Made by a program: the position numbers and the translations under genes. 64,000 nt of DNA from Gammaproteobacteria bacterium Ga0077536 (GTDB lineage: Bacteria; Pseudomonadota; Gammaproteobacteria; Ga0077536), in contig LNEL01000048.1 in the NCBI GenBank assembly GCA_001464935.1, forward strand, positions 62,001 to 126,000. Reading direction: 5' to 3'. This document shows positions 20,252-28,797 of the stretch, in pieces. Under the pieces are notes generated by a model. The model did no database searches, was not told the DNA's origin, and worked only from the letters and a program-made list of their open reading frames with translations. The number at the start of each line of letters is the position of its first letter. Position 1 is the first letter of the stretch.

Positions 20252-21310
20252 TTGAGTCTTGGACCGCTGATGATTGACATCGAGGGCCTCGCGCTCGATG
20301 CCCGCGATCGCGAACTGCTCGCGCATCCGCTGGTCGGCGGCGTGATTCTGTTCTCCCGCAACTACGCCGACCGCGCCCAGCTCATGGCGCTGTGCCACGA
20401 CATCCACGCGCTGCGCAGCCCGCCGCTGCTGATTGCCGTCGACCACGAAGGCGGCCGCGTGCAGCGCTTTCGCGCGGGTTTCACCGAGCTGCCGGCGATG
20501 GCGCGCCTCGGCGAGCATTACGCACGCCAGCCGCAGGCCGCGCTGTCGCTCGCGACCGAACTCGGCTGGCTGATGGCGGCGGAACTGCGCGCCGTGGGCG
20601 TCGATTTCAGCTTTGCGCCGGTGCTCGACCTGTACACGCCGACGAGCCGCGTCATCAACGAGCGCGCGTTCCACGCCGAGCCGGAAGTCGTCGGCCGTCT
20701 CGCCCAGGCGTTCGTGCGCGGCATGCATGGCGCCGGCATGTCGGCGGTCGGCAAGCATTTCCCGGGACACGGCACGGTCGCGGCGGATTCGCATCACGAG
20801 CTGCCGATCGACCGTCGCCCGCTGTCGCGACTGCGCCATCGCGACATGGTGCCGTTCCGCCTGCTGTGCGCGGCGGGGATCGAGGCGATCATGCCGGCAC
20901 ACATCCTGTTTCCCGCCGTCGACAGCGTGCCGGTCGGTTATTCCAAACGCTGGCTGTCCGACATCCTGCGTGGCGAGCTGCAGTTCCAGGGCGCGATTTT
21001 CAGCGACGATCTGTCGATGTCGGGCGCGGCCATCGGCAACAGCCCTGTCGAACGCGCGCATGCCGCGCTCGCCGCCGGCTGTGACATCTGCCTGATGTGC
21101 AACGATCGGCCGGCCGTCGAGCGTGTGCTCGATCAGCTCAGACTCGATCCCGAGCCGCTGTCGCTGGTGCGCATGATGCGCATGCACGGGCGCACGGCGC
21201 TCGGCGAAGCCGAACTCGCGGCCGACCCGCGCCATGCGGCCGCGCGCCATGTCGTCGAGCGACTGGCGGCGGCGCCGTCGCTGGAGCTCGGTGACGATGC
21301 GCCGGCCTGA
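20252..21310 (+). CDS. nagZ: Beta-N-acetylhexosaminidase NagZ (murein recycling)
   Basis: A 352-residue glycoside hydrolase family 3 enzyme. In the cytoplasm it removes N-acetylglucosamine from anhydro-muropeptides during peptidoglycan recycling. The start MSLGPLMIDIEGLALDARDRELLAHPLVGG is close to E. coli NagZ. Other marks are DHEGGRVQRF, SFAPVLDL, and the flexible catalytic loop GKHFPGHGTVAADSHHELP with its His/Asp pair. The Asp nucleophile is in FSDDLSMSG. It has no signal peptide. It follows two peptide-type permease genes and overlaps the TraB/GumN gene by 14 bases. Confidence 0.96.
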   Translation: MSLGPLMIDIEGLALDARDRELLAHPLVGGVILFSRNYADRAQLMALCHDIHALRSPPLLIAVDHEGGRVQRFRAGFTELPAMARLGEHYARQPQAALSLATELGWLMAAELRAVGVDFSFAPVLDLYTPTSRVINERAFHAEPEVVGRLAQAFVRGMHGAGMSAVGKHFPGHGTVAADSHHELPIDRRPLSRLRHRDMVPFRLLCAAGIEAIMPAHILFPAVDSVPVGYSKRWLSDILRGELQFQGAIFSDDLSMSGAAIGNSPVERAHAALAAGCDICLMCNDRPAVERVLDQLRLDPEPLSLVRMMRMHGRTALGEAELAADPRHAAARHVVERLAAAPSLELGDDAPA

Positions 21311-22226
21311 GCGCTGGCGGCACGCGTGCGCGCTGCTGCTGGCGGGCCTGTTCGGCCTGCTCGCGCCGGCGCTGCGCGCCGCGGATCTCGGGTGCAGCGC
21401 GCGCCTCGAACGCGACGTACCGGTCGCCGCGCCCGCGCATCGACAGGGCCTGCTGTGGGAGGTCACGAGTCCGGCCGGCGTGGTCGGCCATCTGCTCGGC
21501 ACGATTCATCTGTCGTCGCCGGAGGTCACGAACCTGTCCCCGCAGCTGCGCGCGGTGCTGGACGGCAGCGCGCGTTTCGGCATGGAAGTGCTGTTCGACG
21601 CGCCGACGCTGAAGTCGATCGCCGAATCGATGTGGGGCGGCGACGCGGGCGGTCTGCGCGCGCAGGCCGATCCGGCGCTGTTCGCCCGCGCCGTCGAGCT
21701 GCTCGCGGACCATGGCATCGACGAGGCGACGGCCGGGCAGCTGAAACCGTGGGCCGTCTACACCACGCTGAGCCTGCCGGTCGAACAGCAGGGCCCGCCG
21801 CTGGACCTGTTGCTGATGAACATCGCCGAGCAGGGCGGCAAGACCCTGTTCGGCGTCGAGACGCTCGCCGAGCAGCTCGCCGTGTTCGAGCGCCTGTCCG
21901 CCGCCGATCAGATCACCCTGTTGCGCGAGACGGTGTGCCACTACGACGCGCTACAGCACGATCTGCAGACGCTCGTGACGGCGTACGCGGCCGGCGATCT
22001 CGCGCAGCTCTACCGCGAGGCGCAGCGCTATGAGTCGCCGGTGCAGCGGCGGCTGATGGCGACGCTGCTCGACGAGCGCAACGTGCGCATGGCCAACCGC
22101 CTGCTGCCGCAGTTCGAGTCGCCCGGCACCTTCGTCGCCATCGGCGCGCTGCATTTGCCCGGTCCCGGCGGGCTGCTCGAGCGGCTGACGCAGGCCGGTT
22201 TTCGCGTTCGCGCGCTCGACCGCTGA
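21297..22226 (+). CDS. TraB/GumN family protein
   Basis: A 309-residue exported protein of the TraB/PrgY/GumN superfamily, related to the Tiki proteases. A signal peptide (LLLAGLFGLLAPALRAAD) is followed by the two conserved metal-site motifs: GHLLGTIHLSS near the start and the C-terminal AIGALHLPGPGGLLERL. The family is predicted to be metal-dependent peptidases; activity here is unproven. ATG 21297 lies inside the end of nagZ. Confidence 0.88.
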   Translation: MRRPERWRHACALLLAGLFGLLAPALRAADLGCSARLERDVPVAAPAHRQGLLWEVTSPAGVVGHLLGTIHLSSPEVTNLSPQLRAVLDGSARFGMEVLFDAPTLKSIAESMWGGDAGGLRAQADPALFARAVELLADHGIDEATAGQLKPWAVYTTLSLPVEQQGPPLDLLLMNIAEQGGKTLFGVETLAEQLAVFERLSAADQITLLRETVCHYDALQHDLQTLVTAYAAGDLAQLYREAQRYESPVQRRLMATLLDERNVRMANRLLPQFESPGTFVAIGALHLPGPGGLLERLTQAGFRVRALDR

Positions 22227-22318
22227 GCATGGCGCCGTCCACCGCACGATTTTTGCGATCAGCGCTGGTACCATCGCGCGCATTCCACGCCTGAAGGCAG
22301 CCGCCGGTCCACACAGCC

Positions 22319-23149
22319 ATGCGCATTCCTTTCACCAAGATGCAGGGTCTCGGCAACGACTTCGTGCTGCTCGACGCGCGCCGCGCGCCGCTGGCGCTGA
22401 CGCCCGCGCAGCTGCGGCGGCTCGCCGATCGCCGCTACGGCGTGGGCTGCGATCAGATCCTGCAGATCGACCCGCCGACACTGCCCGGTGCGGCGGCGCT
22501 GTACCGCGTGTTCAACGCCGACGGCAGTCCGGCCCAGCACTGCGGCAACGGCGTGCGCTGCGTCGCGCATTACCTCGCCGCCCGGGGCGCGGTCAGCGGG
22601 CGCGACCTCGTCATCGAGCTCGGCGGCCACGGTTACGCGCTGCGGCTCGAAGACGACGGCACGGTGCAGGTCGACATGGGCGAGCCGGATTTCGAACCCG
22701 CGGCGCTCCCATTGGCGGTCGCCGCGCGCGCGCCGCGCTACACGCTGCATCACGGTGAGCGCGAATGGACTTTCGGCGCGGTGTCGATGGGCAATCCGCA
22801 CGCGGTGATCGCCGTGCCCGATGTCGACAGCGCGCCGGTGGCCGACATCGGCGCGTGGCTGCAGGCGCAGCCGCTGTTTCCGGAGCGCGTCAACGTGGGC
22901 TTCATGCAGGTGCTCGACGCCGGGCGCATCCGGCTGCGCGTATACGAACGCGGCGCCGGCGAAACGCCGGCGTGCGGCACCGGCGCCTGCGGGGCGGTCG
23001 CCGTCGGCCGGCTGTGGGGCATGCTCGGCGCACGCGTCGTCGTCGAATTGACCGGCGGCGAGTTGACGATAGAGTGGGGTGGGCCAGGCTCGCGCCTGTG
23101 GATGCGCGGACCGGCCGTCACCGTGTTTGAAGGAACCATCGAACTGTGA
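22319..23149 (+). CDS. dapF: Diaminopimelate epimerase
   Basis: 276 residues. DapF converts LL- to meso-diaminopimelate for lysine and peptidoglycan synthesis without a cofactor, using two cysteines. Both are seen: HCGNGVRC and ETPACGTGACGAVAVG. The N-terminus FTKMQGLGNDFVLLD is diagnostic. It heads the conserved dapF-DUF484-xerC group; its TGA overlaps the next start. Confidence 0.98.
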   Translation: MRIPFTKMQGLGNDFVLLDARRAPLALTPAQLRRLADRRYGVGCDQILQIDPPTLPGAAALYRVFNADGSPAQHCGNGVRCVAHYLAARGAVSGRDLVIELGGHGYALRLEDDGTVQVDMGEPDFEPAALPLAVAARAPRYTLHHGEREWTFGAVSMGNPHAVIAVPDVDSAPVADIGAWLQAQPLFPERVNVGFMQVLDAGRIRLRVYERGAGETPACGTGACGAVAVGRLWGMLGARVVVELTGGELTIEWGGPGSRLWMRGPAVTVFEGTIEL

Positions 23150-23865
23150 GTGTCATGTCCGAACGCGATCACGCCGCCGATCAGATGCCGAACGCCGCCG
23201 CAGTGGCCCGGTATCTCGCCGCCCATCCCGAGTTCTTCAATCAGCACCTCGAACTGCTGCGCACGCTGGAGATTCCGCACGCGACGGGCCAGGCCGTGTC
23301 GCTGTGGGAGCGACAGATCGCGGCGCTGCGCGAAGAGATCGAGCGCATGCGCGCACGCTTCGACGAGCTGATCGAACAGGCCACGCACAACGAGACGGTG
23401 ATCCGCCGCATCCAGCAGCTCGCGCTCGAACTGATGGACACGGCCGGCCCGCAGGCCGCATTCCGGCTGCTGTCCGCGCGCCTCGCCGAAGACTTTCGCG
23501 CCGATCGTGTGACGGGCCTCGTGTTCGCGGGCGCTGCGTTCATCGACAGTGACGACGCGCGTCAGTTCGTCGGCGCCGATTCGCCGCGGCGCGATCCGTT
23601 CAAGCATGCACTCGCGAAGCGCGAGCCGGTATGCGGCCGGCTGACGCAGGCGCAGACGCAGGCGCTGTTCGGCATCGAAGCGTTCGACAGCTCGCACGTG
23701 GTGCTGCCGCTGCACGGCAAGGGCTGGGACGGTCTGCTCGTCGTCAGCAGCCAGGATCCGACGCGCTTCGAGTCGAACATGGGCACCGAATTCCTGTCCT
23801 TCCTGCGCGACGTCGTCACGCTCGTGCTCGAGCCGTGGGTCGCGAAACCGCGCCGCAGTCCCTAG
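23146..23865 (+). CDS. DUF484 family protein
   Basis: 239 residues. It has the DUF484 pattern: AVARYLAAHPEFFNQHLELL at the N-terminus, a coiled coil around residues 45-80 (VSLWERQIAALREEIERMR), and a GAF-like second half. Its role is unknown but it is nearly always encoded between dapF and xerC in gammaproteobacteria. GTG 23146 has AAGGAA 10 bases upstream and overlaps the dapF stop; ATG 23155 is the alternative. Confidence 0.93.
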   Translation: MSVMSERDHAADQMPNAAAVARYLAAHPEFFNQHLELLRTLEIPHATGQAVSLWERQIAALREEIERMRARFDELIEQATHNETVIRRIQQLALELMDTAGPQAAFRLLSARLAEDFRADRVTGLVFAGAAFIDSDDARQFVGADSPRRDPFKHALAKREPVCGRLTQAQTQALFGIEAFDSSHVVLPLHGKGWDGLLVVSSQDPTRFESNMGTEFLSFLRDVVTLVLEPWVAKPRRSP

Positions 23866-23888
23866 GTCCCGCGCGCGGCAGCCCTGAC

Positions 23889-24785
23889 ATGTCTGCCCGC
23901 TTCGACGCCTCGATGATGGAGGGCTGGCTGGCCAGCCTCGGCGGCCTGTCGCCGCACACGCAGGCCGCCTATCGGCGCGATCTGGGCCATTTCCTCGAGT
24001 ACTGGGCCGGCGCCGCGGCCGCCTGCGGCGGCATCGTCGACGCGCACGCGGTGCGCGGTTTCGTCGCCACCATGCACCGCGCCGGCCACAGCGGACGTTC
24101 GATTGCGCGCGCGCTGTCGGCGCTGCGCGGGCTGTTCCGGCACGAGATCAGGCACGGCCGTCTGCGTGAGAACCCGGTCGCCGACGTGCGCGCGCCGAAA
24201 TCCCCGCGCCGTCTGCCGCGCACGCTCGACGTCGATCAGGCGAACCGCCTGCTCGACAGCGCGCCGAGCGAGCCGCTGGCGCTGCGCGATCTCGCGATGT
24301 GGGAACTCGCCTATTCGTGCGGGCTGCGCGTGTCCGAGCTGGTGGGGGTCGACGTCCAGACACTCGATTTGCGCGCGGGGGAAGTGCGTGTGCTCGGCAA
24401 GGGCCGCAAGGAGCGCCTCGTGCCGGTCGGCCGCAAGGCCATCGACGCCGTGCAACGCTGGCTGCCGGTGCGCGCCACGCTGGCTGCGGCCGATGAGCCC
24501 GCGCTGTTCGTCGGGCGACGCGGCCGGCGCATCGCGATCCGCGAAGTCCAGACGCGCCTGAAAGCATGGGCCAGCGCGCAGGGCCTCGACGTGCCGCTGC
24601 ATCCGCACATGTTGCGGCACTCGTTCGCCACCCATCTGCTCGAGTCCTCGGGCGATCTGCGCGCCGTGCAGGAACTGCTGGGCCACAGTGATATCCGCAC
24701 GACACAGGTCTACACGCATCTCGATTTCCAGCACCTCGCGCGCGTGTACGACGCCGCGCATCCGCGCGCGCGCCGCAAGCCGTGA
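23889..24785 (+). CDS. xerC: Tyrosine recombinase XerC
   Basis: 298 residues. With XerD it resolves chromosome dimers at dif. The N-terminal SAM-like domain carries SPHTQAAYRRDL. The catalytic domain shows the Arg in SCGLRVSEL, Lys in GKGRKERLVP, HxxR in HPHMLRHSFATHLL, the second His in LLGHSDIRTTQVYTH and the nucleophile Tyr in the same motif. It follows DUF484 by 23 bases. In related genomes hslV usually comes next; here a 15.7 kb block intervenes. Confidence 0.97.
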   Translation: MSARFDASMMEGWLASLGGLSPHTQAAYRRDLGHFLEYWAGAAAACGGIVDAHAVRGFVATMHRAGHSGRSIARALSALRGLFRHEIRHGRLRENPVADVRAPKSPRRLPRTLDVDQANRLLDSAPSEPLALRDLAMWELAYSCGLRVSELVGVDVQTLDLRAGEVRVLGKGRKERLVPVGRKAIDAVQRWLPVRATLAAADEPALFVGRRGRRIAIREVQTRLKAWASAQGLDVPLHPHMLRHSFATHLLESSGDLRAVQELLGHSDIRTTQVYTHLDFQHLARVYDAAHPRARRKP

Positions 24786-25035
24786 CGCCGCGGCGACGAT
24801 GGGTCGCACACGGACCGTCCTCCCGTCTCGCTGGCCGCTCGCCGCTGCAAGGCCGTGACAGGATGGTCGTCGCCGCCGGCCTGGCACGCCTTCGCGGGAC
24901 CGCGCACGGCGACGGTCTCCCGCTTGCCGAAGTCGGGCTGTCGGCAACGCCAGAATGTGCGTGCCGGCATTCATGCTGGCTGCGGCCCCGCGTGACGTCG
25001 CGGGTCAGCGGTGCGCCTCGCCGCAACGGCCCGGC

Positions 25036-25674
25036 ATGAGCGATCTGTTTGCCGGCGAAGGCACCTGCGTGCGTCTCGACGACGGCGTGGCGTATCTGCC
25101 GGCTCACGCGCTGCCCGATGACGATGCCCTGCTCGAGGCCTTGCAGGGCATCCTGTCGGCGGCGCCGTTGCGGCACATGGTGACGCCGGGCGGGCTCGCG
25201 ATGTCGGTCGCGATGACCAATTGCGGAGAGGCCGGCTGGGTGTCCGATCGACAGGGTTATCGTTATGCGCGCGAGGATCCCGTCACTGGCCGCGCCTGGC
25301 CCGCGATGCCGGCGCTGTTTCGCGCGCTCGCTGCGACCGCCGCGGCAGCGGCCGGCTTTGCGGAATACTCACCGGACGTCTGCCTGGTGAATCAGTATGT
25401 GCCCGGCACGCGCCTGTCGCTGCACCAGGATCGCGACGAGCGGGACTTCGCACATCCGATCGTGTCGGTCTCGTTGGGCCTGCCGGCGACGTTCCTGCTC
25501 GGCGGCCTGCAACGCCGCGATCCTGCCCGTCGTCTGCCGCTCGGCCACGGCGACGTGCTCGTCTGGGGCGGCCCCGCGCGCCTGCGCTTTCACGGCGTGC
25601 TCGCGCTCAAGGACGGCCTGCATCCGCAACTCGGCGCGCGCCGGATCAACCTGACGTTCCGGCGCGCGCTGTGA
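25036..25674 (+). CDS. alkB: Alkylated DNA repair dioxygenase AlkB
   Basis: A 212-residue Fe(II)/2-oxoglutarate dioxygenase that oxidatively removes methyl groups from 1-methyladenine and 3-methylcytosine. Iron ligands are His and Asp in LHQDRDE and His in RFHGVLAL; 2-oxoglutarate is held by the Arg residues in RRINLTFRRAL. NQYVPGTRLSLHQDRDE and the substrate loop MTNCGEAGWVSD are typical. ATG 25036 gives the E. coli-like length. No Ada regulator is adjacent. The 250 bases before it hold a small inverted repeat (24987-25004) but no gene. Confidence 0.95.
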   Translation: MSDLFAGEGTCVRLDDGVAYLPAHALPDDDALLEALQGILSAAPLRHMVTPGGLAMSVAMTNCGEAGWVSDRQGYRYAREDPVTGRAWPAMPALFRALAATAAAAAGFAEYSPDVCLVNQYVPGTRLSLHQDRDERDFAHPIVSVSLGLPATFLLGGLQRRDPARRLPLGHGDVLVWGGPARLRFHGVLALKDGLHPQLGARRINLTFRRAL

Positions 25675-25703
25675 CGCGGCCACGCCCGGCGCGCCGCCGC
25701 CCG

Positions 25704-26621
25704 TTATTGTTCGGCTGATGCGGCGTGCCGCGCCGGCTGCCGGCGCTGCCTGAACACCATCAGCGACAAGGCCCCCGCGCAGCACGCCATGGCGGCGAAT
25801 TCGAGCACGCCGAGCGGCTCTCCGTGCACGATCGCACCGGACACCATCGCGACAATCGGCACCAGGATGGTGGCGACGCCGGCGATGTTGGCCGGCAGCA
25901 TGCCGACGATCGCGAACCAGCACAGGTTGCCGAGGCTCATCGGCACCACGGTGATGTAGGCAACGACGGCGAGCGTCTGCCAGCCCGGCACGAACCACTC
26001 GTGGTCGCCCAGCAGCAGCGCACCGACGCTGACGGGCACGCCTGCGAGCAGCAGTTGCCAGCCCGTCAGTACCAGCGCCGGCACGCCGATCGGGCGACGC
26101 TGCAGAATCAGGGTGCCGACGGCCCAGCCGAGGCCGGCGAATATCCCGAGCGCAAAGCCGAGCGGCGCCTTCGCATAGCTGTCGAGCGCCGGCCACATCA
26201 GCAGGCACACCGCGAGCCCGCCGAGCACGAGTGCTGCGATCTGGCGCCCGTCGGGCCGCTGTCCGAGCACACCCCACGCCATCAGTGCCGCCCACAGCGG
26301 CATCGTGAAGCCGAGCACCGCGGTCTGGCCGGACGGGATCAGCAGCGTCGAGTAGGCGCTCGCGATATTCCACACCACGAGGTAGCAGAACGACGAGGCG
26401 AGCAAAGTGCCCCAGTGCCTGCGCGGCACGTCGAGCAGCTGGCCCCGCGCCCGCGCGATCACGAGCAGCATCAGGCCCGCACCGGTCATGCTGCACGCAC
26501 GGAAGGTCCACACTGAAATCTCGCGCATCGCGATCGGAAACAGCGGCCAGTTCGTGCCCCAGATCAGGGTGAGCACGCCGAGCAGGAGCAACGCGCGTGG
26601 CGTGAGGGTCCGGGCAGTCAT
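25704..26621 (-). CDS. EamA/DMT-superfamily transporter
   Basis: 305 residues and about ten membrane helices in two EamA repeats, typical of drug/metabolite exporters. The first repeat starts LLLLGVLTLIWGTNWPLFPIA; the second contains IAGVATILVPIVAMVSGAIVHGEPLG. Substrates of such proteins include amino acids and aromatic metabolites, and cannot be read from sequence. ATG 26621 is chosen because the first membrane helix follows it; the frame is open further upstream but Arg/Cys-rich. Confidence 0.9.
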   Translation of the reverse strand: MTARTLTPRALLLLGVLTLIWGTNWPLFPIAMREISVWTFRACSMTGAGLMLLVIARARGQLLDVPRRHWGTLLASSFCYLVVWNIASAYSTLLIPSGQTAVLGFTMPLWAALMAWGVLGQRPDGRQIAALVLGGLAVCLLMWPALDSYAKAPLGFALGIFAGLGWAVGTLILQRRPIGVPALVLTGWQLLLAGVPVSVGALLLGDHEWFVPGWQTLAVVAYITVVPMSLGNLCWFAIVGMLPANIAGVATILVPIVAMVSGAIVHGEPLGVLEFAAMACCAGALSLMVFRQRRQPARHAASAEQ

Positions 26622-26720
26622 CGGCGGAGGCTCGCACGCGGCAGTAGCGCCGCGCAAGCTTGCCGGCTCGTGTGCGGAATTGATCGCGATCAAGCGCCGG
26701 CGACAGCGCGCGGCAGCCGC

Positions 26721-26749
26721 CTTGAAATCCCGCCGTGCGTCCACCATTT
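26721..26749 (+). promoter_or_regulatory. Sigma-32 (heat-shock) promoter for hsp20
   Basis: CTTGAAA (26721-26727), 14 bases, then CACCATTT (26742-26749). The sigma-32 consensus is CTTGAAA, 11-16 bases, CCCCATNT; only one base differs. The ATG of the small heat-shock gene is 54 bases downstream, so heat control of that gene is likely. Confidence 0.75.
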
Positions 26750-26803
26750 CCTGGCTATACGGAGCGCAGGTGCGCTTCGAACCAGACATAGAGGACGAGC
26801 ACC

Positions 26804-27232
26804 ATGGCAAACATGATCAACTTCGGCGGACGCAGCCTGTTCGATGATTTCTTCCGCGACGTGGCCCCGGGCTATTTCGTCAAGCCGCTGCACGGCGATC
26901 CGCTGCCCGCGCAGATCAAGGTCGATATCAAGGAAGACGGCAACGCGTACACCGTGCAGGCCGAAGTGCCGGGCGTCGGCAAGGAAGACATCCACGTCGG
27001 CGTGGAAGGCGGGGTCGTGACGATCTCCGCCGAGGTGAAGCAGCAGGATCAGCAGACGAAGGACGAGAAGGTCCTGCGCAGCGAACGCTACTACGGTTCG
27101 GTTTCGCGCAGCTTCCAGCTGCCGCAGGAAGTCGATGCGTCAGCCGCCAAGGCGAAATACGAGAACGGGATCCTGGTGTTGACCTTGCCGAAGCGCACGC
27201 AGGCGTCGACGCGGCGGGTGACGATCGAGTAA
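26804..27232 (+). CDS. Small heat-shock protein, Hsp20/alpha-crystallin family
   Basis: 142 residues. An ATP-independent chaperone that holds unfolding proteins under stress. The alpha-crystallin domain spans about residues 38-135, with VDIKEDGNAYTVQAEVPGV and the signature AKAKYENGILVLTLPK. The C-terminal RRVTIE may supply the I-x-I-like tail used in oligomer assembly. GAGGACGAG precedes the ATG, and a sigma-32 promoter lies upstream. It is a single-gene unit ended by a strong hairpin. Confidence 0.95.
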   Translation: MANMINFGGRSLFDDFFRDVAPGYFVKPLHGDPLPAQIKVDIKEDGNAYTVQAEVPGVGKEDIHVGVEGGVVTISAEVKQQDQQTKDEKVLRSERYYGSVSRSFQLPQEVDASAAKAKYENGILVLTLPKRTQASTRRVTIE

Positions 27233-27256
27233 GACGCCGCGCGGCACGACTTCGCC

Positions 27257-27288
27257 ACCGCTGCCCGGGCTCATGGTCGGGCAGCGGT
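27257..27288. terminator. Bidirectional hairpin between hsp20 and the MFS gene
   Basis: ACCGCTGCCC (27257-27266) pairs perfectly with GGGCAGCGGT (27279-27288) across a 12-base loop. It sits between two convergent genes, 24 bases after the hsp20 stop, and can serve both strands. A T-run is absent except for a short TTT at 27295-27297. Confidence 0.65.
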
Positions 27289-27366
27289 CCGGTGTTTCGC
27301 CACGGTGCGCGGGATTCGACCTGACGCCGCAGGTGGCGCACGGCGGCTGCCGCGAACACCGGTGCG

Positions 27367-28650
27367 TCAGTCGCCGAGGCGTCCATGCTGCTGCGTGTCC
27401 GGCATCAGCGCGGCGGCGACGAAGGCGAGCGCGAACAGGCCGGCGACGATCCAGAAATACACCGACTCCATGCCCGCCTGTTTGAGGTAGAGCGCGGCGC
27501 TTTCGGCGTTGCCGCCGAAAATTGCCAGCGCGATCGCATAGGGCAACGCGACGCCGAGGCCCCGGATGTGGGTCGGATAGAGTTCGGCTTTGAGAATGGC
27601 GCTGAGCGCGTAGTAACCGGACAGCAGGAACAGCACGGCGACGCACAGCAGGTAGACGGTCCAGGGATCGGTCGCGGTGCTCAGCGCGTGGAGTGTCGGC
27701 ACGGCGCACAGCGCGCTGCTGCCGAAGCCGAACAGCATCGTGCGCTTGTGCCCGACGCGATCGGCGAGCCAGCCGACGAACGGCGGAAAGAAGATCATCG
27801 TCGCGAGCACGGCGGTCATGATTTCAGCGACCATGGCCTTCGGCAGCCCGGCGCTGTTGACGAGCAGCTTCTGCATGTAAATCGCGTAGGTGTAGAAGCC
27901 GACTGCACCGCCCGCGGTCAGCGTGAAGACGATCGCGGTCTCCTTTGGATACTCGGCAATCAGCGCGAGCGGGCGGCCCCGGTGCTCGGGCGCGGTCTGC
28001 TCGCCGGCGAACGCCTGCGTCTCCTCGATGTTGCGCCGAATCCAGAACACCACCACGGCGAGCGCGGCGCCAATCGCGAACGGAATGCGCCAGCCCCAGG
28101 CGTACAGCGCCTCTTCGCTCAGGGTCCGTTGCAGGACGACCTGCAGACTCATCGCCGCGAGCTGGCCGCCGATCAGCGTCACGTACAGGAAACCCGACCA
28201 GAAGCCACGACGTTCACGACTCGCCATTTCACTGACGTAGGTGGCCGAGGCGCCGTATTCGCCGCCGACGGCGAGCCCCTGCATCAGTCGCGCGACGACG
28301 AGCAGCGTCGGCGACAGCGCGCCGAGTCCGGTCGGCGTGATCGCAATCAGCAGTGCGCCACCGCACATCAGCGCAACCGACAGCGTCAGCGCGGCGCGGC
28401 GTCCGGCGCGATCGGCGTAGGTGCCGAACAGCAGCGCGCCGAGCGGCCGCACGAGGAAACCGCCCGCGAACACGAATGCGGTGTTCAGCAACTGCGCGGT
28501 CTGATCGCCGGCCGGAAAGAACGCGCGCGAGAAGTAGATCGCGAACGACGCATACGCGAACCAGTCGAACCATTCGACGAAATTGCCGGCCGAGGCGCCG
28601 AGGATGTTGCGCAGTCGGCGTGCGGCCCGCGGGTCGGCAGGGGCGCTCAT
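27367..28650 (-). CDS. MFS transporter of the metabolite:H+ symporter (MHS) family
   Basis: 427 residues, 12 membrane helices. The opening GASAGNFVEWFDWFAYASFA and the loop GTYADRAGRRAALTLSV identify the KgtP/ShiA/ProP branch of the major facilitator superfamily, which imports organic acids and related metabolites with protons. GLAVGGEYGASATYVSEMA is also typical. ATG 28650 is used because the upstream frame adds only Arg-rich sequence. It is downstream of, and on the same strand as, the monooxygenase at 28798-30447 with 147 bases between, so the two could be linked. Confidence 0.92.
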   Translation of the reverse strand: MSAPADPRAARRLRNILGASAGNFVEWFDWFAYASFAIYFSRAFFPAGDQTAQLLNTAFVFAGGFLVRPLGALLFGTYADRAGRRAALTLSVALMCGGALLIAITPTGLGALSPTLLVVARLMQGLAVGGEYGASATYVSEMASRERRGFWSGFLYVTLIGGQLAAMSLQVVLQRTLSEEALYAWGWRIPFAIGAALAVVVFWIRRNIEETQAFAGEQTAPEHRGRPLALIAEYPKETAIVFTLTAGGAVGFYTYAIYMQKLLVNSAGLPKAMVAEIMTAVLATMIFFPPFVGWLADRVGHKRTMLFGFGSSALCAVPTLHALSTATDPWTVYLLCVAVLFLLSGYYALSAILKAELYPTHIRGLGVALPYAIALAIFGGNAESAALYLKQAGMESVYFWIVAGLFALAFVAAALMPDTQQHGRLGD

Positions 28651-28797
28651 GCGATTGCCCGCGCCGCGTCGTGATGGCGCGCGTCTGCCGCCCACGGGGT
28701 GCCGGTGGCGATTGGCGAAGCAGCGAACGGGCGCATCAGTCGGGGCACGGCGTGGCGCCGGGCGACGTTGCCCGGCGCCCGCGTGCGTCCGGTCCGG

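Noticed and set aside
24786..25035. Small ORFs on both strands between xerC and alkB
   Set aside because: Translations are Arg/Pro/Cys-rich, no ribosome binding sites, and frames on both strands overlap each other.
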